Positions 1 through 9,671 of a stretch of DNA of 46,325 bases are shown here, in pieces (position 1 is the stretch's first letter; every line of letters starts with the position of its first letter). The DNA comes from Bryobacterales bacterium (GTDB lineage Bacteria > Acidobacteriota > Terriglobia > Bryobacterales > UBA6623): the NCBI GenBank assembly GCA_028819255.1, contig JAPPMB010000004.1:1-46325 (forward strand), read 5' to 3'. The position numbers and the translations under genes were made by a program. A model generated the notes under the pieces. It did no database searches. It worked only from the letters and a program-made list of their open reading frames with translations, and was not told the origin of the DNA.

Positions 1-1078
1 TGCACCCCCTGTGCTTCTGCGACAAGAAACATACACAACTTTCTTGACAAGTACCTGCCAGCGAGTGCAGTGGCTGAGGGGGAGAGACCGGATTAGCCCG
101 GAGGCCCCATTGCGACTGAGGGCGTTGAATCTGCATATTCTTCGGGCGTCATGTTCTGACCAGTCTGGCTGGAGGCCGAGATGGTTGACAAATCCAATCA
201 GTCCGCAAGAGCGGCTGACGCCTCCGCATCCTCCTGTCTGGCTGCGCCAGCCGCAACCGCACCTCGCCGAGATTTTCCACCGAGCCACAGAAGCGGGCCG
301 CAGGCAGCGCATTGCCAGCCGAGGCCTCGCAATGGTGGCCCTTCGAGTTACGCCACTCCTCCCCCACACCGCGCGCCCCCGCTCCAGTCGCTCCGCTCCC
401 TCCACGGGGACCGGGGCGCCGTGTGCCATTTTCGATGCCCATTGACAACAAGGAGTCCATGAGCTGAGAACCCGCATTGCGGCTGGAACGTGCGACACCT
501 GCCCCGCAAGGTGCCGCCCCCAGCCGGTAGGCGGTCGGCGAGACACCTGGGCTGAGGGCGGGACCGCTGTCACGGCTCAAAAAGGAGCGCGACTTCGGTG
601 CGACTTCGAGATCGGAATCGCGTGTCGAGCATAACCTTGCGGAAGGCGAATCTTGCGAACTGCCGTTCCATGACTCGACCACTGGGAGCAGATCGCCAAC
701 CCACTAGGAACAACAGTTCTGTCTTGTCCCAGAGCGAGAAACGGCTGAGCTGAGGGGACACTTGACAATTCAGTCCCGGTCGTGACCGGCAGGCGCTCTC
801 AGGCAGCGAGGGATCCACCCACATCGTTCCACTGGCGCAGACGTGGACCGTCTCTGGGATCGGTGGAAACCAAGGGATGAGGGAGGAAGAGACATAGCCG
901 CGGCGCTTCATCGGAACTGGCGCCCGTCGGCCTCGCCGCAAAGCCGGGAAGGCTCGAATCTGTCGGCTTTCCCTGCTGTTTTCCGGGATCACCCCCAGCA
1001 TCGGATCTGATGGAGGGACAACCATCACCGGGTCGTCGCCGTGAGGAACCGAGACGTACCTGCTAGGCTGAGGCTTAC
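1..1078. other. Gene-poor left end
   Basis: No convincing gene in either strand. Open frames here are out-of-phase GC-rich frames rich in Arg, Pro and Ser with no recognisable motif, and none has a good ribosome binding site. Confidence 0.5.
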
Positions 1079-1168
1079 GGAGGAATGGCCGAGTGGTTGA
1101 AGGCGGCGGTCTTGAAAACCGCAAGGCTCGAAAGGGTCTCGGGGGTTCGAATCCCTCTTCCTCCGCCA
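1079..1168 (+). tRNA. tRNA-Ser (anticodon UGA)
   Basis: Class II tRNA. The 5' acceptor strand GGAGGAA (1079-1085) pairs with TTCCTCC (1158-1164), followed by discriminator G and an encoded CCA (1166-1168). The anticodon arm is GCGGT-CTTGAAA-ACCGC, with anticodon TGA at 1113-1115. A long variable arm and the T-loop GGTTCGAATCC follow, as expected for serine tRNA reading UCA and related codons. It is the only RNA gene seen in the window. Confidence 0.97.
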
Positions 1169-1337
1169 CAACTGTACTGTAACTGACTGATAAGAAACGA
1201 GTTCGCACCTGCGCCAAAATGCGTGAAGTGATTGTGGGACTGCGAGCTGTGATCTGCAGTCTCGTGCCCAGTCCTGCCCCATTTTCCAGCGGCTAGAGGG
1301 GCTTGAAACTGGACCGGTGGCTTGAGTCCAGCGAGCA

Positions 1338-4019
1338 TCAGCGGTCTTGCCGCAGGCACGAGCCTGCACGATCGTCGCGTGTTGCCTGCCAGGCCGGCCA
1401 GAAGGCTGCGCCCAGAGAAATAAGAAACAGGAAGGCGGCCACGGAAGCGAGGACGGTCAGATCACGTGCGGAGCTGCCGTGCAACACATCCGAGCCCAGG
1501 GTGCCGAAGGCGGCCAGAGCCGAGCTGCCGAGCGCGAGACCGAAACCAGCAAATCGTACGGTGCGGACTACCATGTCGCGGACTATTCGGTGACGCTGCG
1601 CACCCAGCGCCGACTTGATCGCGATCTCGGTCCTGCGGGCGGCCATCGTCTCCGCTATCACGCTGTGGACCGCGGCTGCGGCAAGCAGTACAGCGCATGT
1701 GCCGAACCACAGCAAAAGGATCATATTGAATCGATGTCGTGCTGTGTCCCTGTCGATCAGTTCTCCGATTGTCAGCGGGTCGCCCACATTCTGGCTTGGA
1801 TCGATTTCCGTCACTATGCGTTGTACGAGAGCTGAGAGCTCCTGACGGGGCCGAGTTCCGCGGATCACCACGTGCCGTGTCGGTTGCGGCGCCTGTAGAT
1901 TCGGGACGAATATGTGGGCGCCCGAGTGAGTCCCGGAGCGGTAGCGGGCATCTGCGGAGACGCCAACGACGCGCATCCAGCCTCGGCTCCGGCTGATAGC
2001 GAGCCTGACGCGATGGCCAAGTGGCGTTTGGCCAGCGGATCGCAGCTGGTCGGCGAGCGTCTCGCTAATGATCGCTACCGGTTCCGCCTCCTCCGAATCT
2101 CGGCTGTCGAAGTCCCGCCCTTGCAGCAGCGGGGATCCAACGGTTTCGAAGTAGCCGGCGGTTACGACCTCGTAGTTCGCTTTCGGACGGGCCTTGCCGT
2201 CTTTGCTGGCCGCCTCGAATTCGAACTCGTAGGCGATGTCCCATCCGATGGGGCCCGCAAGCGGGCGCAGCAGGATCGCCCCCGCCGAGGTGACACCCGG
2301 TTCCTCGCGCAATCGGCGCAAGAGGCGCGAGTAGAACGTCTGCTTCGTAGCCGCGTCGAAGCCTTGGGCAGGAAACAGGCCCGGACCGCGCAGCGTGACA
2401 TCCATTGTGACTGTGTCACGATTCGCGAAGCCGGTGTCGATGAACGCCACCGAACGATAGCTCAACACGAGCAGGACGGCGGTTGCCAACAGAACAAGTG
2501 TCACCGCGGACTGGGCGAGCACGAACAGATCACGCGCGCGACTGGCGCTGTGCGACACCGAGGATCGAGAATCGCCTTCCCTAATCGCGGATTCGAGGCG
2601 CATTTTCGATGCTGCCCATCCAGGCGCAAGCGAACACACAGCAGCAACAAACGCCGCCGCTCCCGCAGCGAAGCAGAAGGAATTCAGATCCAATGAGGCT
2701 TCTGATAGTCGTGGAATGTCGGCTGGAGGCCATCTCACCAGAGAGCGAATCACCATGTACGCGATCCCCAGCCCGGCGACTGCACCGATGCCGCCCACGA
2801 CAACACCCTCGGCAGCCATCTGCGCAAACACTCGTCTCGGCGGTGCTCCCAGCGCGAGGTGAGTCGCGATCTCGGAACGGCGTGACACTGCCCGCGAGAG
2901 GAGAAGTCCTCCCGAACTGATCGCGGACGCGGCCAGCAGGAGCAGGGATGCCCCGAGGACGATCCACAGGTGAATCCTTGCCGATCCGGTCCAATAGTTG
3001 ACCAGCGGTGTCACGACTCCCTGCTGGGAGCTCGAGTATGCTTCCGGGTACTCGCTCGCAAGCCTCTCGAAGAGTGCGCTCACGTCACTGGCAACCTGTT
3101 TTCGCGAGTAGCCGGGCTGGGCCCGCGCCACCGCTTGCAGGAATGTCGCGCCCCGTCGCTCGATGACTCGCTGCTGGATTCCCAATGGAACCCAAAGTGC
3201 AGCTCCCCGTGGGAACTCGACGCTAGGTGCCATGACGCCGATCACGGTGTGGCCTTGGCCGTTCAGACGCACTGTCCGACCGATGATGCCCGGATCGGAA
3301 CCCAGATGGCTGCGCCATGTTCGATCCGATACGACAACGACCGGCGGTGCGCCGACCCGTTCGTCTGAATCGCGAAAGCCCCGACCCAGGCGGGGGTTGA
3401 CGCCGAGGACACGGAAGAAGTCGTGCGATACGGGGGACGTCTCCAGCTGGACGGGATCGGCCGTACCCGTCTGCAAGACTCTGGCGTAGCCATAGAGGGA
3501 GGTTGGAGTGGCAGCCACATACTCGAACCCCGGGATACTCTCTTGGAGATCAACCAGCTCCGGGTATGCAAGTTCCTCGACGTGGCTTCCTGCAAGAGGG
3601 TCTGCCTTTTGGATCACATAGATCGAACCTTGGTCCGGGAACGGCAGGGGGCGCAACAGAACCGCATCCACAAGCGAGAACATGGCGACGCTCATTCCGA
3701 TGCCGAGCGCCAGACTGATCACGACCACAGCTGCAGATCGGGGGTGTCTCCTCATGCGAACCAAAACGCACCTGAAGTCCCTAGACAAAGCGTGAATCCA
3801 GCTCACTCCCCAAGACTCCCGGCACTGCTCCTTGACCTGGGAAACGCCGCCCAGAGCGATCCTTGCGAGCCTCCGGGCCTCACGACGCGGCAGTCCGGCG
3901 CCAATGTGCCGTTCCGTCAGTCGGTCCAGGTGGAATTGCAGCTCCGCATCGAGATCGTCCTCCATGAGATTGCGCCGGAACAGCGCACGCGCTCTATAGA
4001 CCAGGTCCTTTAGCAACAT
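1338..4019 (-). CDS. ADOP-type ABC transporter permease (MacB/FtsX-like, duplicated)
   Basis: An 893-residue inner-membrane permease of the acidobacterial duplicated orphan permease type. The cytoplasmic N-terminus carries the signature seen in this family (LFRRNLMEDDLDAELQFHL, about residues 13-31). A first transmembrane segment near residues 95-115 is followed by a large periplasmic MacB-like domain and a three-helix FtsX block, and then the whole module repeats to the C-terminus. No ATPase gene is adjacent, which is usual for these 'orphan' permeases. The start is supported by GGAGG five bases upstream. The upstream PadR regulator is broken, so the gene may now be unregulated. The substrate is unknown. 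Confidence 0.9.
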   Translation of the reverse strand: MLLKDLVYRARALFRRNLMEDDLDAELQFHLDRLTERHIGAGLPRREARRLARIALGGVSQVKEQCRESWGVSWIHALSRDFRCVLVRMRRHPRSAAVVVISLALGIGMSVAMFSLVDAVLLRPLPFPDQGSIYVIQKADPLAGSHVEELAYPELVDLQESIPGFEYVAATPTSLYGYARVLQTGTADPVQLETSPVSHDFFRVLGVNPRLGRGFRDSDERVGAPPVVVVSDRTWRSHLGSDPGIIGRTVRLNGQGHTVIGVMAPSVEFPRGAALWVPLGIQQRVIERRGATFLQAVARAQPGYSRKQVASDVSALFERLASEYPEAYSSSQQGVVTPLVNYWTGSARIHLWIVLGASLLLLAASAISSGGLLLSRAVSRRSEIATHLALGAPPRRVFAQMAAEGVVVGGIGAVAGLGIAYMVIRSLVRWPPADIPRLSEASLDLNSFCFAAGAAAFVAAVCSLAPGWAASKMRLESAIREGDSRSSVSHSASRARDLFVLAQSAVTLVLLATAVLLVLSYRSVAFIDTGFANRDTVTMDVTLRGPGLFPAQGFDAATKQTFYSRLLRRLREEPGVTSAGAILLRPLAGPIGWDIAYEFEFEAASKDGKARPKANYEVVTAGYFETVGSPLLQGRDFDSRDSEEAEPVAIISETLADQLRSAGQTPLGHRVRLAISRSRGWMRVVGVSADARYRSGTHSGAHIFVPNLQAPQPTRHVVIRGTRPRQELSALVQRIVTEIDPSQNVGDPLTIGELIDRDTARHRFNMILLLWFGTCAVLLAAAAVHSVIAETMAARRTEIAIKSALGAQRHRIVRDMVVRTVRFAGFGLALGSSALAAFGTLGSDVLHGSSARDLTVLASVAAFLFLISLGAAFWPAWQATRDDRAGSCLRQDR

Positions 4020-4028
4020 CGCCTCCGT

Positions 4029-4363
4029 CTAGGCTGTGTAGAAAATGGTCTGCGGGGCGGTGGACAGCTTCCACCACGAGGCGGATACATCCTTCGGTAG
4101 CCTCCGCCCAGCGGATGCGAGCTCGCAACGGTTGGCGCGCCGATTGTCATCCGACACCCTCCATGTCGCCCGAATCCACCCCCGACGTTCAAGCACATGC
4201 AGCGCTGCAAACGGCGGTTCCCGCCGGACCGGAGATCTGTTGGATCCGTTCCGAGATCCCCCAGCCGTACTGCGGCTCGAGGTCGAGAGCCTGGAGGAAC
4301 AGCAGGTCCAGAATGCACTGCGGAAGGTCGACGCGCGACAACGATTCCCTTTTCGCTTCTACA
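4029..4363 (-). pseudogene. Broken PadR-family transcriptional regulator
   Basis: Two pieces of one PadR winged-helix protein lie in different minus-strand frames. The N-terminal piece (about 4327 down to 4235) reads VDLPQCILDLLFLQALDLEP and then YGWGISERIQQIS, the classic PadR helix 1-3 pattern. The C-terminal piece reads LHVLERRGWIRATWRVSDDN then RRAN and ends at a TAG at 4029-4031, matching the PadR wing ('LxRLExxGWIxxxW...NRRAKYY'). They are joined by a frameshift near 4230. No in-frame ATG precedes the N-terminal piece. The gene sits ten bases upstream of the ADOP permease, the usual PadR-ADOP order. I read it as a decayed regulator. Confidence 0.8.
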
Positions 4364-4398
4364 GGTCCATCCTAGCCGTATTTCCTGTAGAAGTGCAA
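4356..4398 (-). promoter_or_regulatory. Candidate promoter/operator of the PadR-ADOP unit
   Basis: A perfect 10-base inverted repeat, CTTCTACAGG (4356-4365) and CCTGTAGAAG (4384-4393), flanks a possible sigma70 promoter on the minus strand: TTGCAC (4393-4398), 18-base spacer, TAGGAT (4369-4374). It lies immediately upstream of the PadR remnant, where a self-regulating PadR would bind. That it is an operator is inference; the repeat is directly visible. Confidence 0.45.
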
Positions 4399-5029
4399 GG
4401 GCGGCTAAGAGGGCGGCAACGGAACCCGCATCAGAAGCGGCCTGCCTGCCAATCTCGCCTGATCTCAAGAGTCCACGCCCCAGCTTCGGGCATGCCGGTA
4501 GCCTACCGGCGGTCTGGGGCGGGGTAAAGCTTCTCTCCGGTGACACTGGGATCCGAGCGCATTCGACGGCCCGTGGATTGACTCCTAGGCGTGACCTGTG
4601 GCAACGGCGGAACAGACCCGCTCGGCGAGTCTGATTCGACCGCCCGGATGCGCGGTCTCTCACTGGGAACGCTCCGAGCCTGCTCCGAATGGGTGCCCCC
4701 CTGCCGCCACCGTGAGACTGGTCCCAATGGAGCGGCCGTCCATTCGCCGCCGTATTCCGGAGACCTTACGGCCTGAATGGGTGCAGCGGACCTCGTTATC
4801 GATGGCCTCGACACTGTGCCACTTGGTGCGAACGGGAACCTGCCGCGCCTTCGAAGCCCGACTAGGAAGTCGAGTGGCTGCTGAGAGCCCGCTGTGGCGG
4901 CCGTTCCCCCGGGCTTGGGCCGCATTCTCCTGTGCTCGCCGGTGTGGTTGAGCGCCCCGCCTCGCAGCACCCGCCATCCAGGACTGCGCCCATGGCACTG
5001 GAGTCCCTCGCAGCTATACTCTCGGTGGC
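4399..5029. other. Intergenic region, no gene seen
   Basis: About 630 bases with only spurious GC-rich frames. A possible -10 box TATACT lies at 5015-5020, ten bases before the next start codon; no good -35 was seen. Confidence 0.5.
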
Positions 5030-5755
5030 ATGAGCGTATCGCAGGATGTTGCGACGTCCGGACTCTCGCTCGGCGTACTCGTCATTGGCTCCTTGCGCTG
5101 GGATCCAGAACGAGACGAATGGCGGAATGCACGTCTTGACCTGGACGACTCCTATCGGGTCCAAGTACCGATTTGCTACGGAAGGTTCGCGAGCACCCGC
5201 CAATCCTATACGATGGTTTTCGCGCCGGATCAGCCCGAGCGCCGCTTCGGACAGGCAATCGCGATCCGCTGCAAGTCGCACGGCCTCGTTGAGGAGGCCA
5301 AGTGTCTCTGGGCGGCCGAATCAAATTCAAGCGGCGACCAGGGAGTGTCCGCAGGGTGGGGTTGTGTCGGGCTTCTGCCCAACCCGAATTCCAAGCGATT
5401 GCTCTCTGGCGAACTCAGACGCTGGAGAGATTTCGTCAGTGAATGTGGATCACGCAGATCGAATTACCGGACGTTGGCAGCGGCCAATGCGGGGGTAGAC
5501 GAGGAAGGATTCCTTAAAATCGGTTGGCCAAAGCCCGTCGCGGGCTCAAGTCTGCCGTTCGATGCGCTGCTCGGGACGGCTACGAAGCCGACACGGATCC
5601 ATTCCGGTTTCCTTTCACCGCAGGACATCGCAGCCGAGTGGAAGACTACCCATGGAAAACACGAAGTCCGTTACTTTTGGAACAATCGGAAGCACGGGAT
5701 TTGTACCTACCAGGACAAGGAAATCGAAAACTATCTGCTTCGTCCGGATCGCTGA
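5030..5755 (+). CDS. Uncharacterised 241-aa protein
   Basis: I do not recognise a named family. The N-terminus LGVLVIGSLRWDPERDEWR (about residues 14-32) forms a hydrophobic strand followed by a 'GSLxWD' motif, and the protein continues with alternating strand-like segments, including YTMVFAP and WGCVGLLPNPNS. No signal peptide or membrane segment is seen, so it is probably cytosolic. The first strand and glycine loop loosely recall gamma-glutamylcyclotransferase-like folds, but I see no catalytic signature. Coding quality is good throughout. The start is close behind a TATACT box (5015-5020), so the transcript may have almost no leader. It stands alone, with no partner gene. Confidence 0.65.
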   Translation: MSVSQDVATSGLSLGVLVIGSLRWDPERDEWRNARLDLDDSYRVQVPICYGRFASTRQSYTMVFAPDQPERRFGQAIAIRCKSHGLVEEAKCLWAAESNSSGDQGVSAGWGCVGLLPNPNSKRLLSGELRRWRDFVSECGSRRSNYRTLAAANAGVDEEGFLKIGWPKPVAGSSLPFDALLGTATKPTRIHSGFLSPQDIAAEWKTTHGKHEVRYFWNNRKHGICTYQDKEIENYLLRPDR

Positions 5756-6057
5756 TGATGACACACGGCATTGATACGGGCCGTGCCGTCCGGCCACGGG
5801 TGTTCATCCCCGGACTAGTGTCGGAGATTATGGAGTTCATCGTGTTGACAGCTCGCCGCCGCTCGACAACGTTGGCTCACGAACTGAGGCTTGCCAGGGT
5901 CACCGGTGAGCCTTGCGGCGGCACGTTAGCCGCCGCGGTGACGAATGTGGCGCTCAGCCCGGAGCGTTGAGCCGGGGCGAGTTGCGGAGTCCGTTTCGAA
6001 CGACCGGTACAATCTGGACATGGATGCCCCGGTTGCGGAACAGTAAGGCTCCGGCTG
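5756..6057. other. Intergenic region with a strong hairpin
   Basis: No gene. A perfect stem GCGGCGGC/GCCGCCGC (5915-5922 and 5929-5936, six-base loop) is flanked by a second pairing GTCACC/GGTGAC (5900-5905 and 5937-5942). No T-run follows, so it is not a standard terminator. A TACAAT box at 6010-6015 could serve the next gene. Confidence 0.4.
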
Positions 6058-6741
6058 ATGCCCTTCTCGATCGACCGGGTCGTGCCGTGGGGACGCAGCT
6101 TGGCCGAATACCAAGCGATGTTCAACCTAGCCGAGACCGACCTCGGCGGTGTCATCTTGGGCTGCGGCGACGGTCCTGCGAGCTTCAATGCCGAAATGTC
6201 TGCGAAAGGACGCGCCGTCGTCTCTGTCGATCCTCTCTATTCGGCGTCCGCAGCAGCCATCGAACGACGAGTCGAAGAGACGTTCGACGAGGTGATGGAC
6301 GAGATGCGTCGGCATTCCGACGATTTCGTCTGGACGCACGTGCCGTCGGTCGCGGAGCTGGGCCGTCGACGGATGGCCGCATTGCGCCGCTTCATCGGGG
6401 ACTACCCAGGGGGCAAGGCCGAGGGCCGCTACGTGGAGGCCTCGTTGCCGGACTTGCCCTTCGACGGCGGAGCGTTCGATCTCGCCCTGTCTTCTCATCT
6501 GCTCTTCCTTTACAGCGAGCAACTCGACATGGCCTTTCACATCCGAGCATTGGAGGAGATGCTGCGCGTAGCCACGGAGGTCCGTGTCTTTCCACTGCTG
6601 CAGAATGGCGGAACACCGTCTCCGTACGTCGCTGGGGTCGTCGAGGTCTTCAGATCCCGGGGTGCGAGCGCGACCGTGGAGCCGGTGGCATACGAGTTTC
6701 AGCGGGGCGGTAACCAGATGTTGCGACTGCGATGGAAGTAG
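6058..6741 (+). CDS. Class I SAM-dependent methyltransferase-like protein
   Basis: A 227-residue cytosolic protein. Motif I (VILGCGDGPASF, residues 32-43) has the glycine-rich loop that binds S-adenosylmethionine, and SVDPLY (56-61) gives the acidic residue after strand 2. A later block, LPDLPFDGGAFDLALSSHLL (about 139-158), matches the motif around strand 4, where the catalytic face forms, and LEEMLRVA is the usual helix after it. The substrate cannot be told from sequence. Such proteins in bacteria are often annotated only as 'class I SAM-dependent methyltransferase'. It stands alone between non-coding stretches. The start is the first ATG in frame; no strong ribosome binding site was found. 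Confidence 0.8.
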   Translation: MPFSIDRVVPWGRSLAEYQAMFNLAETDLGGVILGCGDGPASFNAEMSAKGRAVVSVDPLYSASAAAIERRVEETFDEVMDEMRRHSDDFVWTHVPSVAELGRRRMAALRRFIGDYPGGKAEGRYVEASLPDLPFDGGAFDLALSSHLLFLYSEQLDMAFHIRALEEMLRVATEVRVFPLLQNGGTPSPYVAGVVEVFRSRGASATVEPVAYEFQRGGNQMLRLRWK

Positions 6742-7066
6742 CCGGCTGCGCTCTTCCCCAGTCTGCAGGAATACACGCGAGCAGTTGGGGGAAGCGACCG
6801 TGGCAGGAGCCGCCAGTATTCGAGCGAGGCCTCTGGGCTTGGCCTCGGTCGTCGAAGGCCACGTCGACCGGGTATCCTGCACTCAGGCTGCGGCCGTTCG
6901 ACCGTTGGGAGGACCCAGTCGAACGTCTTCGGCTTCCCGCTCGACCAACACCGTGACGTTTGGGCCTTTCCTGAAGCAGTAGCGCACGCCCTCGAATCGG
7001 GTATCGTTAGCCACTCTTCATCGGTAGCGCCACTGAGCGAAGGCCCGTGACATGAGAGGCAGCAAC
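6742..7066. other. Intergenic region
   Basis: No supported gene. A minus-strand frame of about 43 codons (roughly 6885-7015) has reasonable composition but no ATG and no ribosome binding site, so it is not called. Confidence 0.4.
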
Positions 7067-8387
7067 ATGCGCAAGGGCGTCTTGGGCGTCGCGACGTTGC
7101 TCGTCGCATTCTCGGCGCTGTACTGGCACTACGTGATAGGGGCTGGGATGCCCCTTGATGCATAGTTTTCCTATTTCGCTGCTTCCTGTGCAGTGATCTG
7201 CATGGCGCTGGGCATGTTTCTTGCGACGCGCCCACGCTTCGTCGAGACGTCGTTCGGCGGCCTCGACAGAACGTACAGACTGCACAAGCATCTCGGCGTC
7301 GCCGCCATGCTACTGTACGTTGCGCACTTCGTGATCGTTCCGGGCGCTCCCGAAGCAAACGCGATGGCCGTCGCCTATGCGACGGACGAGGGCAGCGCGG
7401 CATCCCTCCCCGCCGACTCCGCTGTCCCTGACGAGGACGACGAAGTGCCTATCGACCTCTTCGGCCTCATTGCGATCGTCGGCTTCACGTCGCTGATCAT
7501 CGTCACGCTGAACCGCAAGATTCCCTATCACCGCTGAATCACGACGCATCGGCTGATGGGCTTGTGCTACTCGGTCCTCGCCATCCATGTTGGCCTGGCA
7601 TTCTACGATGGCGGATCCATCGCGCTGTTCTCCCCTCCGGGCACAGTTCTCGCGCTGTTTCTCATCGCCGGCTTGGCGGCGTCTGCCTACAGGCAAATTC
7701 TTCGTCCCGGAAGAGGGGAACACCGATTCATCGTGGCCGCTGTCAACCGGCTCGGGCGCGCGACCGAGGTTGTGCTGAAGCCAAGGGACGGGATGTTTCA
7801 CTTCGAGCCTGAACAGTTCGCCTTCGTCACGATCGACGCTGCCGGCTTCCGGGAAGCGCATCCGTTCACGATCTCGTCCGGTGCGATGGAGAACGAACTG
7901 CGCTTCACGATGAAGGTGCTCGGCGACTACACCCGCAGGGTGCGATCTGATTTGGCCAAGGGCGCCGATGTGGAGGTGGAGGAGCCCTATGGACGGTTCA
8001 ATCCTTTGAAGGGTTCCGAGAAGCAGGTGTGGGTCGCCCGAGGAATCGGCATCACTCTGTTCCTTTCGGTGCTGCGACCGATGGTGCCGGGCCACGGCAA
8101 GGCCGTTAGGCTCTACTTGTGTGCGTACAGCGGCGGTGGCGCTGTTCTTTGACGAGCTGGAGGGTCTTGCGGCCGACCTGGTCGGCGTGACGATTGCCCT
8201 GTTCGACTCCGACGCCGGTGCGCGGATCGATGCGCATGCAATCAAGCACGACCTGGGCGGGGATCTCGGGGACTGGAGCTTTTTCCTGTGCGGTCCAAGA
8301 CCGATGGTCGCTGCCGTTTCTGAGGGGCTGAAGAAGCAGCACGTTTCCGCGCGACGCATTCACAGCGAAGAGTTCGAACTTCGGTGA
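7067..8387 (+). pseudogene. Broken ferric-reductase-like flavocytochrome
   Basis: A gene of about 440 codons for a membrane haem b/FAD/NAD(P)H oxidoreductase, now in four pieces. Piece 1 begins with ATG at 7067 and gives one membrane helix, then meets an in-frame TAG (7163-7165). Piece 2 has FGGLDRTYRLHKHLG and a helix ending in YVAHFVIV, with haem-ligand type histidines. An in-frame TGA (7535-7537) interrupts KIPYHR-stop-ITTHRLMG, where relatives usually carry Trp. Piece 3 holds another histidine helix (VLAIHVGL) and the FAD domain (REAHPFTISS). A frameshift near 8115-8130 separates the NAD-binding end with its CGP motif (FFLCGPRPMV). All pieces are in order on one strand, so the loss looks recent. 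Confidence 0.85.
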
Positions 8388-9041
8388 TGGGCCTCGCGGC
8401 GGGCGACACGTTCGATCCGGTGGCCGTCGGGATCTTTCCCGTGACCGGTCTGTTGACGTCGCCGACGCGCGATCGGCCTTCCCCGTAACGACCACAGCTG
8501 AACACGCGGGCTCCTGCGCCAATGGACGGCTACGACGGTGCCGATATCCGCCGCCGCCCGTCTTGGAAGGACGCATTCAGCGGGAGCGACCGAGTCATCG
8601 GTGAAGGGATGCGCGGCCCGACGGCGGGGTCCCGCGGCAAATGCCGGACGGTCGGGTGAGATGCGGTGCCCTCCGCCGAGGAGCGATAGGGGGCAGCACC
8701 GCCCTGATCCCTCCTGGCCCCGATTTCTTGAGAGGCGTGGGCCTTGGAAGCGTGTCTTGTCGCATCATGTCTTTCTTGTCAGCGACTCATGATGAGAGAA
8801 GAGGACGGCCGCAAGATCAGGGTGCGCATCTTGGAAGGCCTGGAACTTGGGTGTGTGCACCGAGCAGGGGCGGTTATCGGACGAACGCTTGCAGGCGGAA
8901 TCGGATTCCCGATTCTTGCTCTGACCGGGGCACTGCAGACTGCCTCCTGTCCCGAAATGCGAGGGACCGCGGGCAAGCCCATCTCCGGTCATGGCGCACC
9001 AAAGCCGGAACGGCCTGCTCCGGGGTCGGTTCGAGCCGGCC
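8388..9041. other. Intergenic region, no gene seen
   Basis: About 650 bases between the broken reductase and the convergent exported protein. Frames here show no motif, signal peptide or start signal. Confidence 0.45.
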
Positions 9042-9671
9042 CTAGGAATTAGGTGGTTCGAAGGACGCGGCATCCGCGTCCTCGTCGCCCTTCACATGTT
9101 CTCCGAACATGGCGGGAATCCCCGGTCCCAGCACACAGGAATCGAACCCCGATTCAATCCCGAACTCGCGGCTGTCGGGGGTCGCGATCAGATTGGCACA
9201 GACCGCTTGCTTAGCGGCTTGCGTGAGTTCGAGTGCCTCTTCGAGCTTGTCAAGCACACTGATCTGCTGGCTGCTCAGCACGGATCGGTCTCGCTCCCTG
9301 TGCCGTTCTCCAACACCCCGAATCCGCTCGTACAGCATTTCGACTTCTTGGACGAGCATGTCGCTCTTGGATGCGTCCGAGTCTTTGGAACGGCCCAGGC
9401 GGCGCAACTCCCACTCCTTCTCCCAGGAATCCCGGATCAGCGGAAAGACCTCGTCATCGAATTCGTGTTGGAGGCTCTGGAGGCGCATGCGCTGGCCCTC
9501 GTTCAGCTGAAGGACGCCAGCGAGGCCCGCGGGGTTGACGAAGCCGTGAATGCCTCCATCCGGATCCGAGGCTCCGCCGAGCGGCGTGCCCGACGAGACG
9601 CCTTCATCGGCCTGAACGGCTGAAACACAGATTGAAAGGACCGCGAAAAGTGCGATCACTACTTTGGTCAT
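9042..9671 (-). CDS. Exported LTXXQ/Spy-like protein (putative)
   Basis: A 209-residue protein with a clear signal peptide (MTKVVIALFAVLSICVSAVQA, cleaved near residue 21). I chose the ATG at 9671 because it places the signal peptide at the N-terminus; an upstream in-frame start at 9701 would add ten polar residues. The mature part contains LAGVLQLNEGQRMRLQSLQH and a long charged helical region, the pattern of periplasmic Spy/CpxP-like ('LTXXQ') proteins, which bind unfolded proteins or metals. Two cysteines sit in the C-terminal third. Function is inferred from this weak similarity. The preceding gene is a pseudogene on the other strand, so it is probably transcribed alone. Confidence 0.7.
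   Translation of the reverse strand: MTKVVIALFAVLSICVSAVQADEGVSSGTPLGGASDPDGGIHGFVNPAGLAGVLQLNEGQRMRLQSLQHEFDDEVFPLIRDSWEKEWELRRLGRSKDSDASKSDMLVQEVEMLYERIRGVGERHRERDRSVLSSQQISVLDKLEEALELTQAAKQAVCANLIATPDSREFGIESGFDSCVLGPGIPAMFGEHVKGDEDADAASFEPPNS

Noticed and set aside
149..1369. Several long minus-strand frames around the tRNA
   Set aside because: They overlap each other and the tRNA gene, are dominated by Arg, Pro and Ser, and show no motif or ribosome binding site.
7163..7537. Stop-codon recoding (UAG/UGA read as amino acids) in the flavocytochrome
   Set aside because: A frameshift is also present and other genes in the window use both stops normally, so decay is simpler.
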